Shown here piece after piece: positions 23,187 through 34,009 of a DNA stretch of 64,000 nucleotides. The notes beneath the pieces were generated by a model that worked only from the letters and a program-made list of their open reading frames with translations, searched no databases and had not been told where the DNA came from. The position numbers and the translations under genes are program-made. The first letter of the stretch is position 1; every line of letters starts with the position of its first letter. The DNA is from Panicum virgatum (taxonomy: Eukaryota; Streptophyta; Magnoliopsida; Poales; Poaceae): contig NC_053137.1 of the NCBI RefSeq assembly GCF_016808335.1, forward strand, positions 9,598,506-9,662,505, given 5' to 3'.

Positions 23187-23926
23187 CAACTACTCTGCAC
23201 TGATCCCTATTGCAAGTGCCCGTATCACAAGAACAATGGTCCTCTGCCTCCTTCTCCTACCCCACCGCCGCCGACAAGCATGGGAGGATATTGTGGAGAA
23301 GGTTCAACTCAGTACGCTAGGTGGGATCACTACTAAGTGGATTACTGCTTTCTGTAACGACATTAGATCATTTGTACTCATTTATATTCCCTAAGGCATG
23401 TTAGATTTAGTTATGGCACCTCTGCCATTACATGCCACTGCAGCGATTGTGTTGTTTAAATTTCCCAAGGCATGTTAGGTTTAGTTATGGTACCTCTGCC
23501 ATTACGTGCCAATGCACCAGTTGTGTAATTTAAATTCCCTATGTCACGTTCAATTAAGTCGAGTATTGTAAATACCATATAATGAAGTAGGAAACCATCC
23601 ATAAATTCCCGGCTCCTATTACATGCAGCTATACATGCAGCTTCAGGTAGTGAGCATAGTTTCTTCGTGGACGATCAGGACAAGTAGGAAACGATCCTTA
23701 AATTTTCGGCTCCTATTACAAAATACAAATGCTGGTGAGATAGATAAGCTTGCATCGGACCATTGCATCTCTACTACTATGGTAACATGACACAAAAGGC
23801 CTTTGCTCAAAATGATAAACTTGATGAACGAAGTGCAGTGGCATGTGCAGCACGATAGCCTCATGCTGAAACTAAACCTAACATGCCTTAGGGAAAATAA
23901 AATGCCGGGACTACAACTCTTGTGAT
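23187..23926. other. Internal direct repeats of the MULE
   Basis: Two direct repeats of about 80 bp share aaggcatgttag, ttagttatgg and acctctgccatta (from about 23394 and 23468). A further 60-bp stretch at 23630-23690 (gctatacatgcagcttcagg and following) repeats the start of the last PMD exon at 21811-21870 with about six differences. A third copy of the cctaacatgccttaggg text occurs inverted near 23875. No gene is seen. Confidence 0.6.
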
Positions 23927-24509
23927 TTACTGAGTGCACCGAGGATATTTTCCCTTCCTAATTGCATCGGGCCCTACTTCCTTTGCACGGCGTGCCCTCT
24001 CTCGTTTCCTCTCCCTATCCGCTTCCCGTTCCTCCGCCTCCTGACACTCCACTTCCTGAATCCTTTTGCGGATCTCTTCTTTCTCTTTCTTGCGCTTCTC
24101 CTCTTTCTCTTTCTCGTGCAACATTCGCTACCACCTTTCCGTTGCCCACCTTGCTTGGAGTTGAACCCACTCCTTATCTTGCTGGGTCTGCTCTGTGTCC
24201 ACCCACTGCATGAAATCACAAAGAGGGGGTGGACTCTATGTCCAACGCAAGTTAGAAGTTGCTGTCAAATCCATAACTACAAACATTACATTCATGTTGT
24301 ACCTTAGGTCTATCCTGGCCGCGATGCTTTGGCAGGTCGTGCGCGTAGTTGTCGCACATAAAAAACCTCATTCCAAAGAAGTCGCCCAAAACCTTTGACT
24401 TCATGAGCTTGCATAAGGAACCGCAGAAGCACATAGGCACCTGCATTCCTTCAGGTGCTAGTTCCCTCACCTTGTTCCATGGGATGTCGGTCGATCCTGA
24501 GGAAGACAT
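23927..24509 (-). pseudogene. Zinc-finger plus coiled-coil protein, minus strand of the MULE (one nonsense codon)
   Basis: Exon 1 is 24509-24303 (starts MSSSGSTDIPW) and contains MCFCGSLCKLMKS and FGMRFFMCDNYAHD, a GRF-like Cys pattern. The donor is GTACAA. Exon 2 starts at 24235 after acceptor catag and continues PPPLCDFMQWVDTEQ, followed by a highly charged Glu/Lys/Arg helix-forming tail (EKEKEEKRKKEKEE) ending at a stop at about 23929. One TAG at 24130-24128 interrupts exon 2 in frame. The gene lies opposite to all other MULE genes. The arrangement of GRF-like domain, short WVDTEQ segment and long charged coiled coil recurs in grass transposon-associated proteins. Confidence 0.65.
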
Positions 24510-24628
24510 CGTGCAGAGATGTGGTGGTTCTGCTGTGCGGCTGCATGCTTCCGGGGAGTGTCCTGTGGGGTGGAGGCTCTATCGTGCCGATATTTGTACA
24601 TATTTTGGGAGTGGTCATCGCATTGCCT

Positions 24629-24955
24629 GGCGTGCGAGCGCAGTAGTGCGCGGTAGTGAGTAGTCGCGTCCACGAAAGTGGATTGGCAGCGAGCGCGGCA
24701 GTGCGAATCAATTAGTGCTCTTGTCCATGCAAGGCGTGCGAGCGTAGCACTGCGTACCAGTGACTTGTCACTTTTGTGCCTAGGCAGCAAGCGCGGCAGT
24801 GGGAATCAATTACTGCTCTTGTCCGTGTATGGCGTGCGAGCGTAGCAGCGCGGACCAGTGACTTGCCATGACCGAGCGTACACAATGAGAGCGTCAGTGC
24901 GAATTAGTGAGTGGTCTTGTCCGTGCCTATCGTGCTAGCGAAAAAGTGCAGAGCA
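24629..24955 (+). repeat. ~100-bp tandem repeats of the MULE
   Basis: Starts of ggcgtgcgagcg at 24629, 24733 and 24831 give a period of about 98-104 bp; units share gcggcagtg, gaatcaatta and ctcttgtccgtg. The last unit is cut at atgag (24956-24960) by the LTR insertion and resumes at 29150 as atgagtggtcatgtctttgc. Confidence 0.8.
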
Positions 24956-24960
24956 ATGAG

Positions 24961-27900
24961 TGAAATGAACCGGGTTGTCAAACGGACAACCCGACTCCCT
25001 ATATCGTCGTGATAGTCCCTAGATCAGTAGCTATCACATACAGAACTCATTTCAATTACATATCACAGTCATACTTTGCGATGAAACACAACAAAGGTTT
25101 AATTATTACATAATCCAGTGGATTGTAGTACGAAATTCTGGTACAAGCCCATTGGGCTAAGGAGAAAACAAACAGAACACGGAAGCGGTAGCTAGACTTC
25201 TGGGCGTCCTCCATCTTGATGTCCTTCTTCCAAAGGTGAACTTGAGCGAAGCATGAGTCGTCCTTAGTCCTTCCTTTAATGTCGTCGTCGATCTTCGAGT
25301 CAGATCCTGCATCTACCAAACTATCCCCAAGGGCGGGATAGGTTCATGTCACCATCCGTATGCAAGCTTTAGGTGGATGAATTATGGTATAAAGAAATAG
25401 CGAACGGATAAGGCTAGGGTTTCCTATGCGTAGCATCAACAAAGTATATCATCTGCCAAGTCACCTGACGCGGGCCATTCCGGCATCCCGGACTCCATTC
25501 CGGCATCCCGGACTCCCGGTCAACCCACACCTCCGAGACTCACCCAAGTCCCTGATATCTAACCAAGTTGGTGCGAGAACTCCCTCTTCTCGTACCTCAG
25601 CTGCTATCCAAGCAGGAAAGTAGACTAGAGGGAGGTAGAAAAGTATCAAGGCACACTAACTAATGGAAGTAACAGAAGAGTTGGAATGTACATGACCGAG
25701 TACGCGGCTATACGTATAGATTTCACCCTGCAGGGGTTGTACACCTGGACCCACTCAAATCGCGGCCAGCCAGAGGCCAACCAACTGACAACGAGACACC
25801 GGTCTACTGAGAACAAGAACTAGCAGCCATGGTACCATCCTGCTTTCCCGAGTTTGGGCGCGTTCTCTCGCAAGAGGTCGCCCCGGGACTGTGAAGCCAT
25901 CTAGAATAGGACTCCCATGAATCCCGCGAATCGGGGAACGTCAGGTCCACACCTGCTCCCACTACACCGATACTACATCTGCCTACAGGCTTCGTACCAC
26001 ACTTACTAGCCTCGGAGCAGATCCACCCGCATAGTGGATAAGTGGTGTGCATGCTCACAAAGTCCCACAAATCATAGTTACACCAACTGGTTCCTTATAT
26101 GCCGGGGTGAGCCTCTCCGTCCTCATGCGTATCCGCCACAGCAGTCCGCGAATGGCACCCATTACAGGTAAGGCCCACAAAACACCTCAAGAGTCTAACC
26201 GTGTCCAACGTCACAAACATGCACCCGCAACAGGTGCTCGCAGGGTGTGCCCAACACACTCCCCCAGCAAAGTCAACTTGCTCGCCCCTTGCTAAAAGCC
26301 CTAATCACCAACTCCTGATATAGTGGATCTCCACTCACGCCAAGACTATCATATCACGAGGAAATCCCACACATACACATGCAAGCATATCAACCATTCA
26401 ACATGGTTTATATTAGGAGTTCAAGGAATAAGGGCACACAAGTGGCTATGCAGGTTTATCTCATCAACAATAATAAAGCATAGCAATCTAGAAAGCAATG
26501 CCTAATAGGTAAATCAAGTCATAGATGGGCGTGAACCTAAAACTTCTCGTAGTCATCCTAAGTCTTTGGAGTCTTCTCGTAGTCCGAGACGTCATTCTAG
26601 GTCCTCTAGGTGTCCGAGGCGTCAATCAGCTCCTCCTCGCTAAGGGCCTATTCGCAACTACAAATTACTAAAGGGGCCAAAGTGCAAGAGTGCACAAAAG
26701 TATCCAAATAAGATCTAAATCACACCAAAAACTACTCTAATGGGTAGATCATGATTTTAGAAAAATTATGAAACTAGTTTCATAATTTTTGGAGCTCTGG
26801 TTAATTTATCATAAATTTTTGAAGCCTAAATCTATTTTTGAAATTAATAACTGATTTTCGGAAAAAGAAAAGCACACAGTCAATAGTCAACACCTGGTCA
26901 GCGGGGTCCACGGGTCAGTGGCCCCACCTGTCAGCCGCACACTGAGGCTGACGCATGGGACCCGCGTGTCAGCTGGTAAAAAGGAAAAGGCAGTAGGGAG
27001 TGGCGGCTTGGTTACTGGGCTCAAAGCTAGGTCGGGCCGGCTCAGTTCGGCCCAAAAGCTAGGCTCGGCTCAGCGACTGGCAGCTCGGCTAGAAAGGAAA
27101 TGGGCCTTGGCCCAAAATGATTCCTTCTCTCTCTCACTGGTGGGTAGGGTCGGTGGGTCCGCGGCTCGCCACCCACTGACAAGTGGGGTCCGCTCGTCAG
27201 TGAGCGTGGGATCCGGTGTGGATGAAACCAGATCCGATGTGGCTGTGCCCTGTGCGGCCTATGTGTGCGCGAACGGGGTGTGTGGATGGTGTGTGCACTG
27301 CAGGTGCTCGACGAAGGGTCTCTACGGGCCGGTGGCGAGGCGCACGTGATGTCTCGGCCCTGGCCGCGGCAGCCGTGCGTGTCGTGGGTCGGCGAGGCAG
27401 CGGCGAGCTCAGAGCAAAACCAAGGCGTGGCCTTTCGGCCTCGACGGCGAGCGGCGGTGCCACGAGACGGTGAGCGGTGTGGTAGAGCGGAGCGGGGTGA
27501 GGTCGTGCGCGCGTGCGGCAAGACGGAGCTGGGCCAGGCACGGGCGTGCGCGAGGCGGTGTGGGCGCGCTCCGAACGCGACATGGCGCCGCAGCGGTGTG
27601 TGCAGGCCAAGAGGGCGTGGCTCAAGCCTGGGCGGTGTGCTCGTGTGTGCTGGGCATAGCCACGGTGTGGTGATGGCGCAGCACAGGAGTGCCCAAGGGG
27701 CGGCGTGCAGGGTCAGACGAGCGGCCAGGTCGGGCGCGTGCGGCGGGAAAGGGCGGCGTGCGTGTGCGCAGACACTTGGCTTTGGCTGAGGCCGAGGCAT
27801 GGCCATGGCGCTCGCTTTGCTCCAGCGAACCGGGCCGCGACGGAGCCAGGCTGCAGCGGGGTTTCGACGGCGCCACCTAGTGCGACTACGGGGGCTCATC

Positions 27901-29149
27901 GATGGCGTACGGCGGCCGAACAGCGGAACAGGGTGGAGAAGGGCGGCTACGGTGGCAGGCTCACCAGCGGGTCTGGGGAAGAGGGTGCTCGGCGCCGTGG
28001 CGAGGCGACGCAGGTGGGTCGACATCGTGCTGTGCCGCGCAGGTGCGTCGGTGTCATCGATCAACACTGGCGCGGGGAAGCTCCGGCGGCGGCGGCGGCG
28101 TCCTCCTCGTGCTCCGGCGGTGGTGCGGCGTCGTGGTACCGGCGCGTTGCTTCTCCTCCTTCGCTCAGCGTGGCGGCAGCGCCAGGCTCTTCCTTCCCTT
28201 CTCCTTTTCCACTTCTCCTGGCTCCTTCTCCCTCATTCCTCTATTCTTGGCTCCACTCTATGTGGCGGCGGTAGGGAAAAAGCACTGGGGGGGTCTAGGG
28301 TTTGCGGCGGCCGATTGGGGGTCTTATAGGGTGTGCGCGAGGGCTAGCCCGAGTCACGGACGTCGAGGATCGACGATCCGGCCCGGGGGCACATGTGGGG
28401 ATGCATGGCATGAATCGTAGAGCCATCTGCTCGGGAGCTAGGGTTCGGGGGGTGTGCGCGCGGGGTGGTTTCGCTCCCTTGTCGCGGAGCGGGGGCGGCG
28501 CGCATGCGAAGGCAGGTGGAGGCGTGATCGCGCGCGCTGACTCGAGCCAAGGCGCGCGGGGCGAGCTGCGGTGAAAAGCAGAGACACCGCGAGGGGAAGG
28601 GGAAAGGTGTACATGGGCGGGGCTCACGTACGGGCCCGGGGTGTCAGCGAGCGTGGTGAAAGGGAGGCGGGCGGCGCTAGGCTGAAGGCGTCTGGGCTGT
28701 GCTGGGCCGGTTCGGGGGGAAAAGCTGGGCTGGTGGTGGTGGTGCGCGAAGCGGGCCGGAATGGGCTTTGCGGGCTGGTCTGTGCAGGCCGACGGGGGAT
28801 ATCGGTTGGGTCTAGTTAGGAGTTTAGGCCTGTTAGCAGGTGAAGGGTTTGAGTTAGTTTTTGCAAACAATTTGAATGGCTTAATAAAAATTATTTGCCA
28901 CCCAATTTTAAACAAAATTCAATCAAACCAAATTTAAACAGGGTAGATTCGAATAAACTCCAACTCCATATATAGCACACTAACATTTATATCCTTATAT
29001 TTGTTTTGCTTTTAATTTACTAGGAATTCGAGATGGAAGGAGAGGTCAACCTTACATTATTTCTACCTAATTACCCATGCACACAAAAAGTTTTTGAAAT
29101 TTCACATTTTTGCATTATATAATATTCCGTAAAAATACGGGATGTTGCA
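24961..29149 (-). mobile_element. 4.2-kb solo LTR (or LTR-bounded remnant) nested in the MULE
   Basis: The 5-bp target duplication atgag lies at 24956-24960 and 29150-29154. On the minus strand the insert begins TGCAACATCCCGTATTTTTA and ends TTCATTTCA, satisfying TG...CA. The opening resembles large Gypsy LTRs of the TGTAACATCCC type. No internal LTR duplication or pol motif is seen, so a solo LTR formed by recombination is the simplest reading. A minus-strand TATATATGG lies at about 28967-28975. The middle (27000-28820) is very GC-rich and produces long spurious frames on both strands. About 25430-26640 is ordinary-composition sequence without a recognised gene. Confidence 0.75.
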
Positions 29150-29466
29150 ATGAGTGGTCATGTCTTTGCCTGCACACCGAGTAGCATGTGGAAGCATCCA
29201 ATGCTAAGTATCCAATTTAAATTTTTGTGACCACATTTTACAATCCGACATACAACTGTTGACGTGAAACGTCACTGAGAATCCTAAATGATAGACTTCG
29301 GCGTGCTTCAACTCGTGACTCCATCGCTGTTTGAAAGGACATCACAACATGGGAACTCACTATTTACAATACTGTTTTGATATGATTACATCCTGAGTCC
29401 TTCTTCGGTGTTGTAATCTCATGATTCCGTCGCTTTTTGAAAGAATGATGGAGGCAGTGTTGCGTG

Positions 29467-29474
29467 TATAAAAG
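29467..29474 (+). promoter_or_regulatory. TATA box of the second GRF-like gene
   Basis: The text gtgtataaaaggcg lies about 85 bp upstream of the ATG at 29557. It is a canonical TATAAAA in an otherwise unremarkable stretch. Confidence 0.6.
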
Positions 29475-29556
29475 GCGAGGACGTTGTTGTCAAGAGTAGA
29501 GACCATTTACCTTCGAATATATTGGAACCGTTAGGAGCTCCTCATCTAGGGCAGCT

Positions 29557-30009
29557 ATGCGTCGGGAAATGGAGGCGCATTTAGGAGGCCCTCCTAACGA
29601 TCCAACTAGATGTGTTACGGATTGCAAGATATGGCTAAAAGGTGTAGAGCCACCCTATTGCTATTGCCAGATGCGTTGTGTTCTCAACATATCGTGTGAG
29701 TACGAGATTTTTGGCCAGAGGTATTGGTCTTGTAAGAACATTGAGGAAGTCGAAAAGGTATAGCTATTTTTCTAATATGTTTGTATAGTTTTTTTTGAAT
29801 ATTTCTAACAATTTTGTTTCGTTTCTTGTTTATGAAAGCACGCATTATAGGAGACGAATACTCATTTCTGTCATTTCCATGTGTGGATTGACACATCCAT
29901 CAGTCGTCGTGATCAAGAATATGTGGCATGGTTGAAGAAAGTGGATGATGATGTACGCAAGTTTGGCATTGACAAAGCAAAACCTGGCAAAGGTAGTGGC
30001 CATGAATGA
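29557..30009 (+). CDS. Second GRF-like zinc-binding protein of the MULE (119 aa, two exons)
   Basis: Exon 1 is 29557-29757 (donor GTATAG) and exon 2 is 29851-30009 (acceptor ttatag), giving 119 residues with no internal stop. The protein has CYCQMRC, then a C-x(n)-GQRYWSC pattern typical of a GRF-type finger, then CHFHVWIDT and a charged C-terminus with RRDQEYVAWLKK. It has its own TATA box and lies just inside the right TIR. It is the only MULE gene here that remains fully open. The role is unknown; a DNA-binding helper is an inference from the fold only. Confidence 0.6.
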
Positions 30010-30364
30010 TGGATGTCGTACTGGTCCGTTTCATTCGGATCAATCCTGCTGTGACAAACCAATATCATGCGTCTTGAATAAGTTAGGTTCCTTTCCGAGC
30101 AATATGTTGCGTGTTTGTTTCGGAAGCCTCTTCTGGCTCCCTATGTAATATTTTGTTCTGCGTGTTTTCTATGTGTACTCGTTGTAGTTCTGGAAGTTGT
30201 TCTTGTTCGTAATAAAACTGTGCATCGTTCTCTGAATAGCCGGCTGGAGCACGGCAGTAACACATAACGTCGTTTCAACAAAAGTGAAATTTGAAGTATA
30301 TATTTTTGATCAACTATCCAAAAATAATGAAGTCTATAAATAATTTCGTATACTGGGAATTCAA

Positions 30365-30577
30365 AATTACATTTCTAGGTTGCTGGGTCGCTTATTGGCC
30401 AAATAAGGGGGCCTGTCGGCTCCCCAATAGCCAATAGGTCTTTTGGGCCGACTGGGGAGTCCGAACGACTGGGCTGTTGGCCCAAAAAGACTAGTCGGCT
30501 ATTCAGAAGCCGACAGACCTACTCGTTACTTATTTCTATGATTAACTATTAAAATAATATTATTTTAAAAAAATTTC
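30365..30577 (-). repeat. MULE right terminal inverted repeat
   Basis: Inverted counterpart of the left end: palindromic modules (gcctgtcggctccccaatag, gactagtcggctattcagaa) then the AT-rich outer TIR ending taaaataatattatttta and aaatttt-like bases. It abuts the ctctcatgca duplication at 30578. Confidence 0.75.
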
Positions 30578-30587
30578 TCTCATGCAT

Positions 30588-31140
30588 GTTCAGCATCCTA
30601 TCATCCTCAGTACCTCACTAGTGGATCATGCATGCTCTGCTCTATGATCCAGTCCATTTTTTTCTTGGCATGTGATGCAGTGCTGTTGGAGAGACGAAAG
30701 CGTCACATGGAGAATCATGGTGGCAAGGTACTACCACATACTTTTTTTTGAAAGCTAGTACCACCACATACTCGCGCAAGGCTTTGCAAGTCACAGAGTT
30801 GAAGAAGCAAGCATAATAGAAATTTGGGCAGTATACATTGGTGGATCGGAGTAGTCGCATGATCAAATTTACATTAGTGAGAAATTTTACAATGAATGAA
30901 AAAAAATAGGAGCCGTCCATCTGGTAAAATCTTACGGTGGTGAAGATAGGAAGTACCTAGAAGTACATAGAGTAAAGTACCTGGTACTTCTAAAATGTGG
31001 GATCAAGTACCAAAAGTAGCGAGACCAAATACTAATTTAATTTAATTTTTGGTAATGACTTCTCTATAGCCGGCTGTATTCTTATCGATTGGAACAGCCG
31101 GCTGGGAAGCATTTAATTTAATTGGAACGCTCCTCTTTTC
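30588..31140. other. Spacer between the MULE and captured gene fragments
   Basis: No gene is seen. A short run of similar words (agtacctagaagtaca, agtacctggtacttc, aagtaccaaaag) at 30950-31020 suggests a small degenerate repeat. The stretch is continuous with 14267-15357 once the MULE and one target copy are removed. Confidence 0.35.
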
Positions 31141-31712
31141 CCACCGCCCCACCCACCCACGCCTCTTCCATTCCGCTGCCGGTTGCCCCCTTCCTCAGTT
31201 GATCCGCCGCCGCCGCCCCTAGGGCCCACACGCCCTCCACGCCCGCGCTGCCGCAGGCCCTCGCCGACGTCCCCTACGTTGGCACTCGCCGCTACGACAC
31301 CGCAGATCCTTGCCTCCATCACCGAGGCCATCAACGAGGAGGACCGCACCGCCGACCACCCCGAGGAGCTCGTTGTCTCGTCTTCAGCCTGCTTGGCTCC
31401 GGTGACCACAGGTGTTGCTCCCTGGCCTGCTGCCACTAGCTTGCTGTTGAGGCCGCCTCCCTCCTCCGCCTCCACCTTGCGCTCGGAGCCCAGGCGCAGT
31501 TGCTTTGACGACGAAGCCTCCACCTCTCCCTGCCTCCTTCCTCTACAGCAACGTAGCGCAGCCCTTCCTCTCCCCGCCGAAGCCTCCTCCTATCCCCCAC
31601 GCCGGCGCATCGTCCCCTCCTCTCCCCGCCACCCCTCCCGTGTCGCGCGGTGCACGGGTCCACGACAGCAAAGGCAGGGCTGTCGCTCTGGTGCAGTGGT
31701 TGCGGCACATAA
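31141..31712 (+). other. GC-rich, proline-rich exon-like stretch of unknown origin
   Basis: Sharp GC rise with long frames on both strands; the plus frame from 31183 is Pro/Arg/Ser-rich and the minus frame from 31523 is Gly/Ala-rich. It directly precedes the UBA-type fragment and may belong to a captured first exon. No domain is recognised on either strand. Confidence 0.3.
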
Positions 31713-31837
31713 CTGCGCAGCGTGGAGGAGGTGCAGGCGCACATAGAGGTCACCAACCATGCCAACTTCATGAGTCCACCAAGGCCATCCTGAACCTCGT
31801 CTGCTCCGACTGCGGCAAGCAATGCCTCTCCCAAACC
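31713..31837 (+). pseudogene. Fragment of a UBA/PUB-type zinc-finger protein gene
   Basis: The reading LRSVEEVQAH, VTNHANFM and then STKAILNLVCSDCGKQCLSQ matches the N-terminal zinc-finger region of the plant UBA/TS-N (PUB-containing, At1g04850-like) family. One base is missing near 31771-31774, shifting frame between the halves. A GTGAGA donor follows at 31838, so exon-intron structure is retained, suggesting DNA-level capture rather than retroposition. No further exons of this gene were found. Confidence 0.55.
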
Positions 31838-32530
31838 GTGAGATCCAGCTTGCGCCCTCCCACAATTCCTCTCTCGATTTCCCCCCTGTTGGATTTGGTG
31901 GCCAGTCGATCCAGTCCGACACACCTCGGCAATGTCCTAGATCTGATTTCGATCTCGTGTGGGCTCGTGCTTGCTGATTCTGGCAAGTATATGTGTGTGC
32001 GCATGACCTCCTTCACACCAAACGCACGGGCCACAAGGATTTGAGGCGGCCAAGCCCATCGATCTGAGGCTTCACTGAATCCGGCCTCCTCCTCGGAGGC
32101 CATGCATGTCGACGCCCCAGCCTCAGCAAGCGAGAAGCCTCAAGGTTGGGTTATTTAATATTGTACCACTATTTGTGAGATGAGCAAAAAGGCTTTAGCT
32201 GGCCGTGGCCTCCGACCTGGCAAGACCTTTATGGAATGCTACTTATGAAATGCTTAACTGATATTATTAAAATGTCTAGGGAATATTAATCAAAATGCTT
32301 ATGATACTAACATCATGAAATGATTCTAGAATCATATTTTTATTTGTGGCTTGGGTCATAGTGCTTGTATCTCAATGTTGCTTGCCAAAGCATGCTAGCA
32401 GGCCAAACAAGCAATATCTGAAAAATGTTGCGCTCAAAATCAATGTCAAGGTCTAAACATCTATATTCTTCGTGTAAAGTCTTTGTTTCGGTTTTTTCTT
32501 GCAGGTGTATTGATTCTTTTCCTTAAACAG

Positions 32531-32649
32531 GTCGGAGGACGCAACATAGTTCTTGAGCGAGCCTTTGTACGCAATGGCATACCCTTTAAGTCAGAAGTCA
32601 CAATTATCATCTATTGTGCTGATGTCACACACCCACCACCAGGAGAAGA
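32531..32649 (+). pseudogene. ARGONAUTE gene fragment, PIWI region, interrupted by the CACTA element
   Basis: After a good acceptor (ttccttaaacag) the frame reads VGGRNIVLERAF and VRNGIPF, with ADVTHPPPGED at the end. These are hallmark ARGONAUTE PIWI-domain segments; the aspartate of ADVTHP is one of the slicer residues. The homology stops inside the codon after PGE, exactly where the CACTA begins, and resumes at 56597. Some residues differ from the family (IIYC instead of IIFG). Only one exon piece is present on this side, so no AGO protein can be made. Confidence 0.75.
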
Positions 32650-32920
32650 CACTGCTAGAAAACGGGGCATTCGTCCCTGCACGCGCCATTTTATACCAGT
32701 CAAAAAATCTTAGCCTATTAGTACCGGCTCGTGGCTCCAGCCGGTACTAAATGACTCCTAGCCGTTGCGCACCGGTGTCCGTGCCGGCTCTTTAGTACCA
32801 GCTGGAGCCACGAGCCGGTACTAAATCGCTCCGAGGAAATTTAGTATCGGCTGGTGGCTCCAGCCGGTACTAAATGAGAGATTTAGTACCGGCTAGTGTC
32901 TCCAGCCGGTACTAACTTGC
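32650..32920 (+). repeat. CACTA left subterminal repeats followed by a TATA box
   Basis: At least four palindromic units of the form ttagtaccggct...agccggtactaa lie at about 32720-32915; the matching array is at 56370-56580. They are the presumed binding sites of the element's own regulatory protein. A TATAAA at 32925-32930 follows directly and would serve the first CACTA gene. Confidence 0.8.
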
Positions 32921-33428
32921 CCACTATAAATCAGCTCGCCTTCTTCCTCCCCGAGCTCGAGCCAACCATTTCTTCACCGAGCTCGGGGTGCTTCCATGGC
33001 GTGAGAGAGGAGGTGCTGCCCATTTTTTCAATTTTTGTGCTGATTTCACTCATCCAAGTGTGTCAAAGGTTTGCAACTTCATCCTCTCTTGTTTGATGGT
33101 CTTTATTCTTTATTTAATGCTCCATATTTAGAGAAATTTAGAATTTTTAGAAAGAGTGAGTATGAGCTTGATTTATTTGATTTATACATTGTTTTGAGAT
33201 GTATAGAACTGATAAATTGAACATAGAGAAGATTTATTAGATAATTAGATGTATACTCTAATGATGTATTTATTCATGCTCATATTGGAAACTATCGAGA
33301 AGTTTATGTTTTCATTTTAATTCTAATAATTTGTTCATTTTTTATATTTATTTGATTAGTGTACTAAAATTAGTTTTGTTTCTTAATGAGACATATAATT
33401 GACCTGTTATTAATATTACTTCTTAGAA

Positions 33429-33788
33429 ATGCCTTTGCAACATGATGCCTTTGAGCGTCGAGCTGCGGCTCGGGCGGCGGTACGCAATCAATTGGAGCGC
33501 ACCGGTCATTCGCTTGAGTTCCACCCTGCAGAGCGTGTTGGTCTTATTAGCGGTCATATTCGTCGTTTGATTAAGAAAGCTTTTCATATATTCTCCTTTG
33601 GCAAAGAAAGCCGTAAATTTTATCGTGAATTTAACATCGAGTTGCATGGTATTGATGATGATCGTGAGTTGATGGCTCGATATAATGCAAGATGTGAAGA
33701 GTCGGGGCTGGCGGAATATGACCGTTCAGTGTCAAGACTTCGCGAGGCAGTTCACGAGGCATCGGTCAAAAGATCTCATTATGAGTAG
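33429..33788 (+). CDS. Small intact CACTA ORF (119 aa), unknown function
   Basis: It starts MPLQHDAFERRAAARAAV and ends SVKRSHYE and TAG, without internal stop. The protein is Arg/Glu-rich and probably helical, with no Cys cluster and no membrane segment. It lies between the left subterminal repeats and the TNP2-type transposase. It is clean while the neighbouring CACTA genes have many stops; shortness alone could explain that. An acceptor-like ttacttctta precedes the ATG, so it may be an exon of a longer transcript. I recognise no family. Confidence 0.5.
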   Translation: MPLQHDAFERRAAARAAVRNQLERTGHSLEFHPAERVGLISGHIRRLIKKAFHIFSFGKESRKFYREFNIELHGIDDDRELMARYNARCEESGLAEYDRSVSRLREAVHEASVKRSHYE

Positions 33789-34009
33789 TTTGTATTAGGT
33801 AGCTAGCATGTAGTGTAATCTATATTTATTAATTTGGACTTTTACTTATCATTTTGTTTATTTTAAGCACATTATGTGATGGATATTCGGACCTTTTGTA
33901 TTTCAATGTTAAATTCACAAAAATGGCAATTGTATTTCATTATGTTATGTGCCAAATGATACGAATACAAGTAAAATAATATTGTTATTTAATACAAAAT
34001 TGTAGATCG

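Larger units (their letters stand above)
15368..30577 (+). mobile_element. Multi-gene Mutator-like element (MULE), about 15.2 kb
   Basis: The ends are long inverted repeats built around aaaataatattattttaat; about 45 of the first 55 bases match the reverse complement of the right end. The element is flanked by the direct repeat ctctcatgca (15358-15367 and 30578-30587), within the 9-11 bp expected for Mutator elements. Inside are, in order, a GC-rich leader, a MULE transposase with SWIM zinc finger, a plant-mobile-domain gene, a 25-bp tandem array, a GRF zinc-finger gene, a minus-strand zinc-finger/coiled-coil gene, a ~100-bp repeat array split by a solo LTR, and a second GRF-like gene. Without the solo LTR it would be about 11 kb. 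The transposase is broken, so the element cannot move itself. Confidence 0.88.

Noticed and set aside
27042..28915. Long open frames (up to 341 aa) on both strands
   Set aside because: They lie in the GC-rich core of an LTR-bounded insertion, are antisense to each other and have composition-driven residues only.
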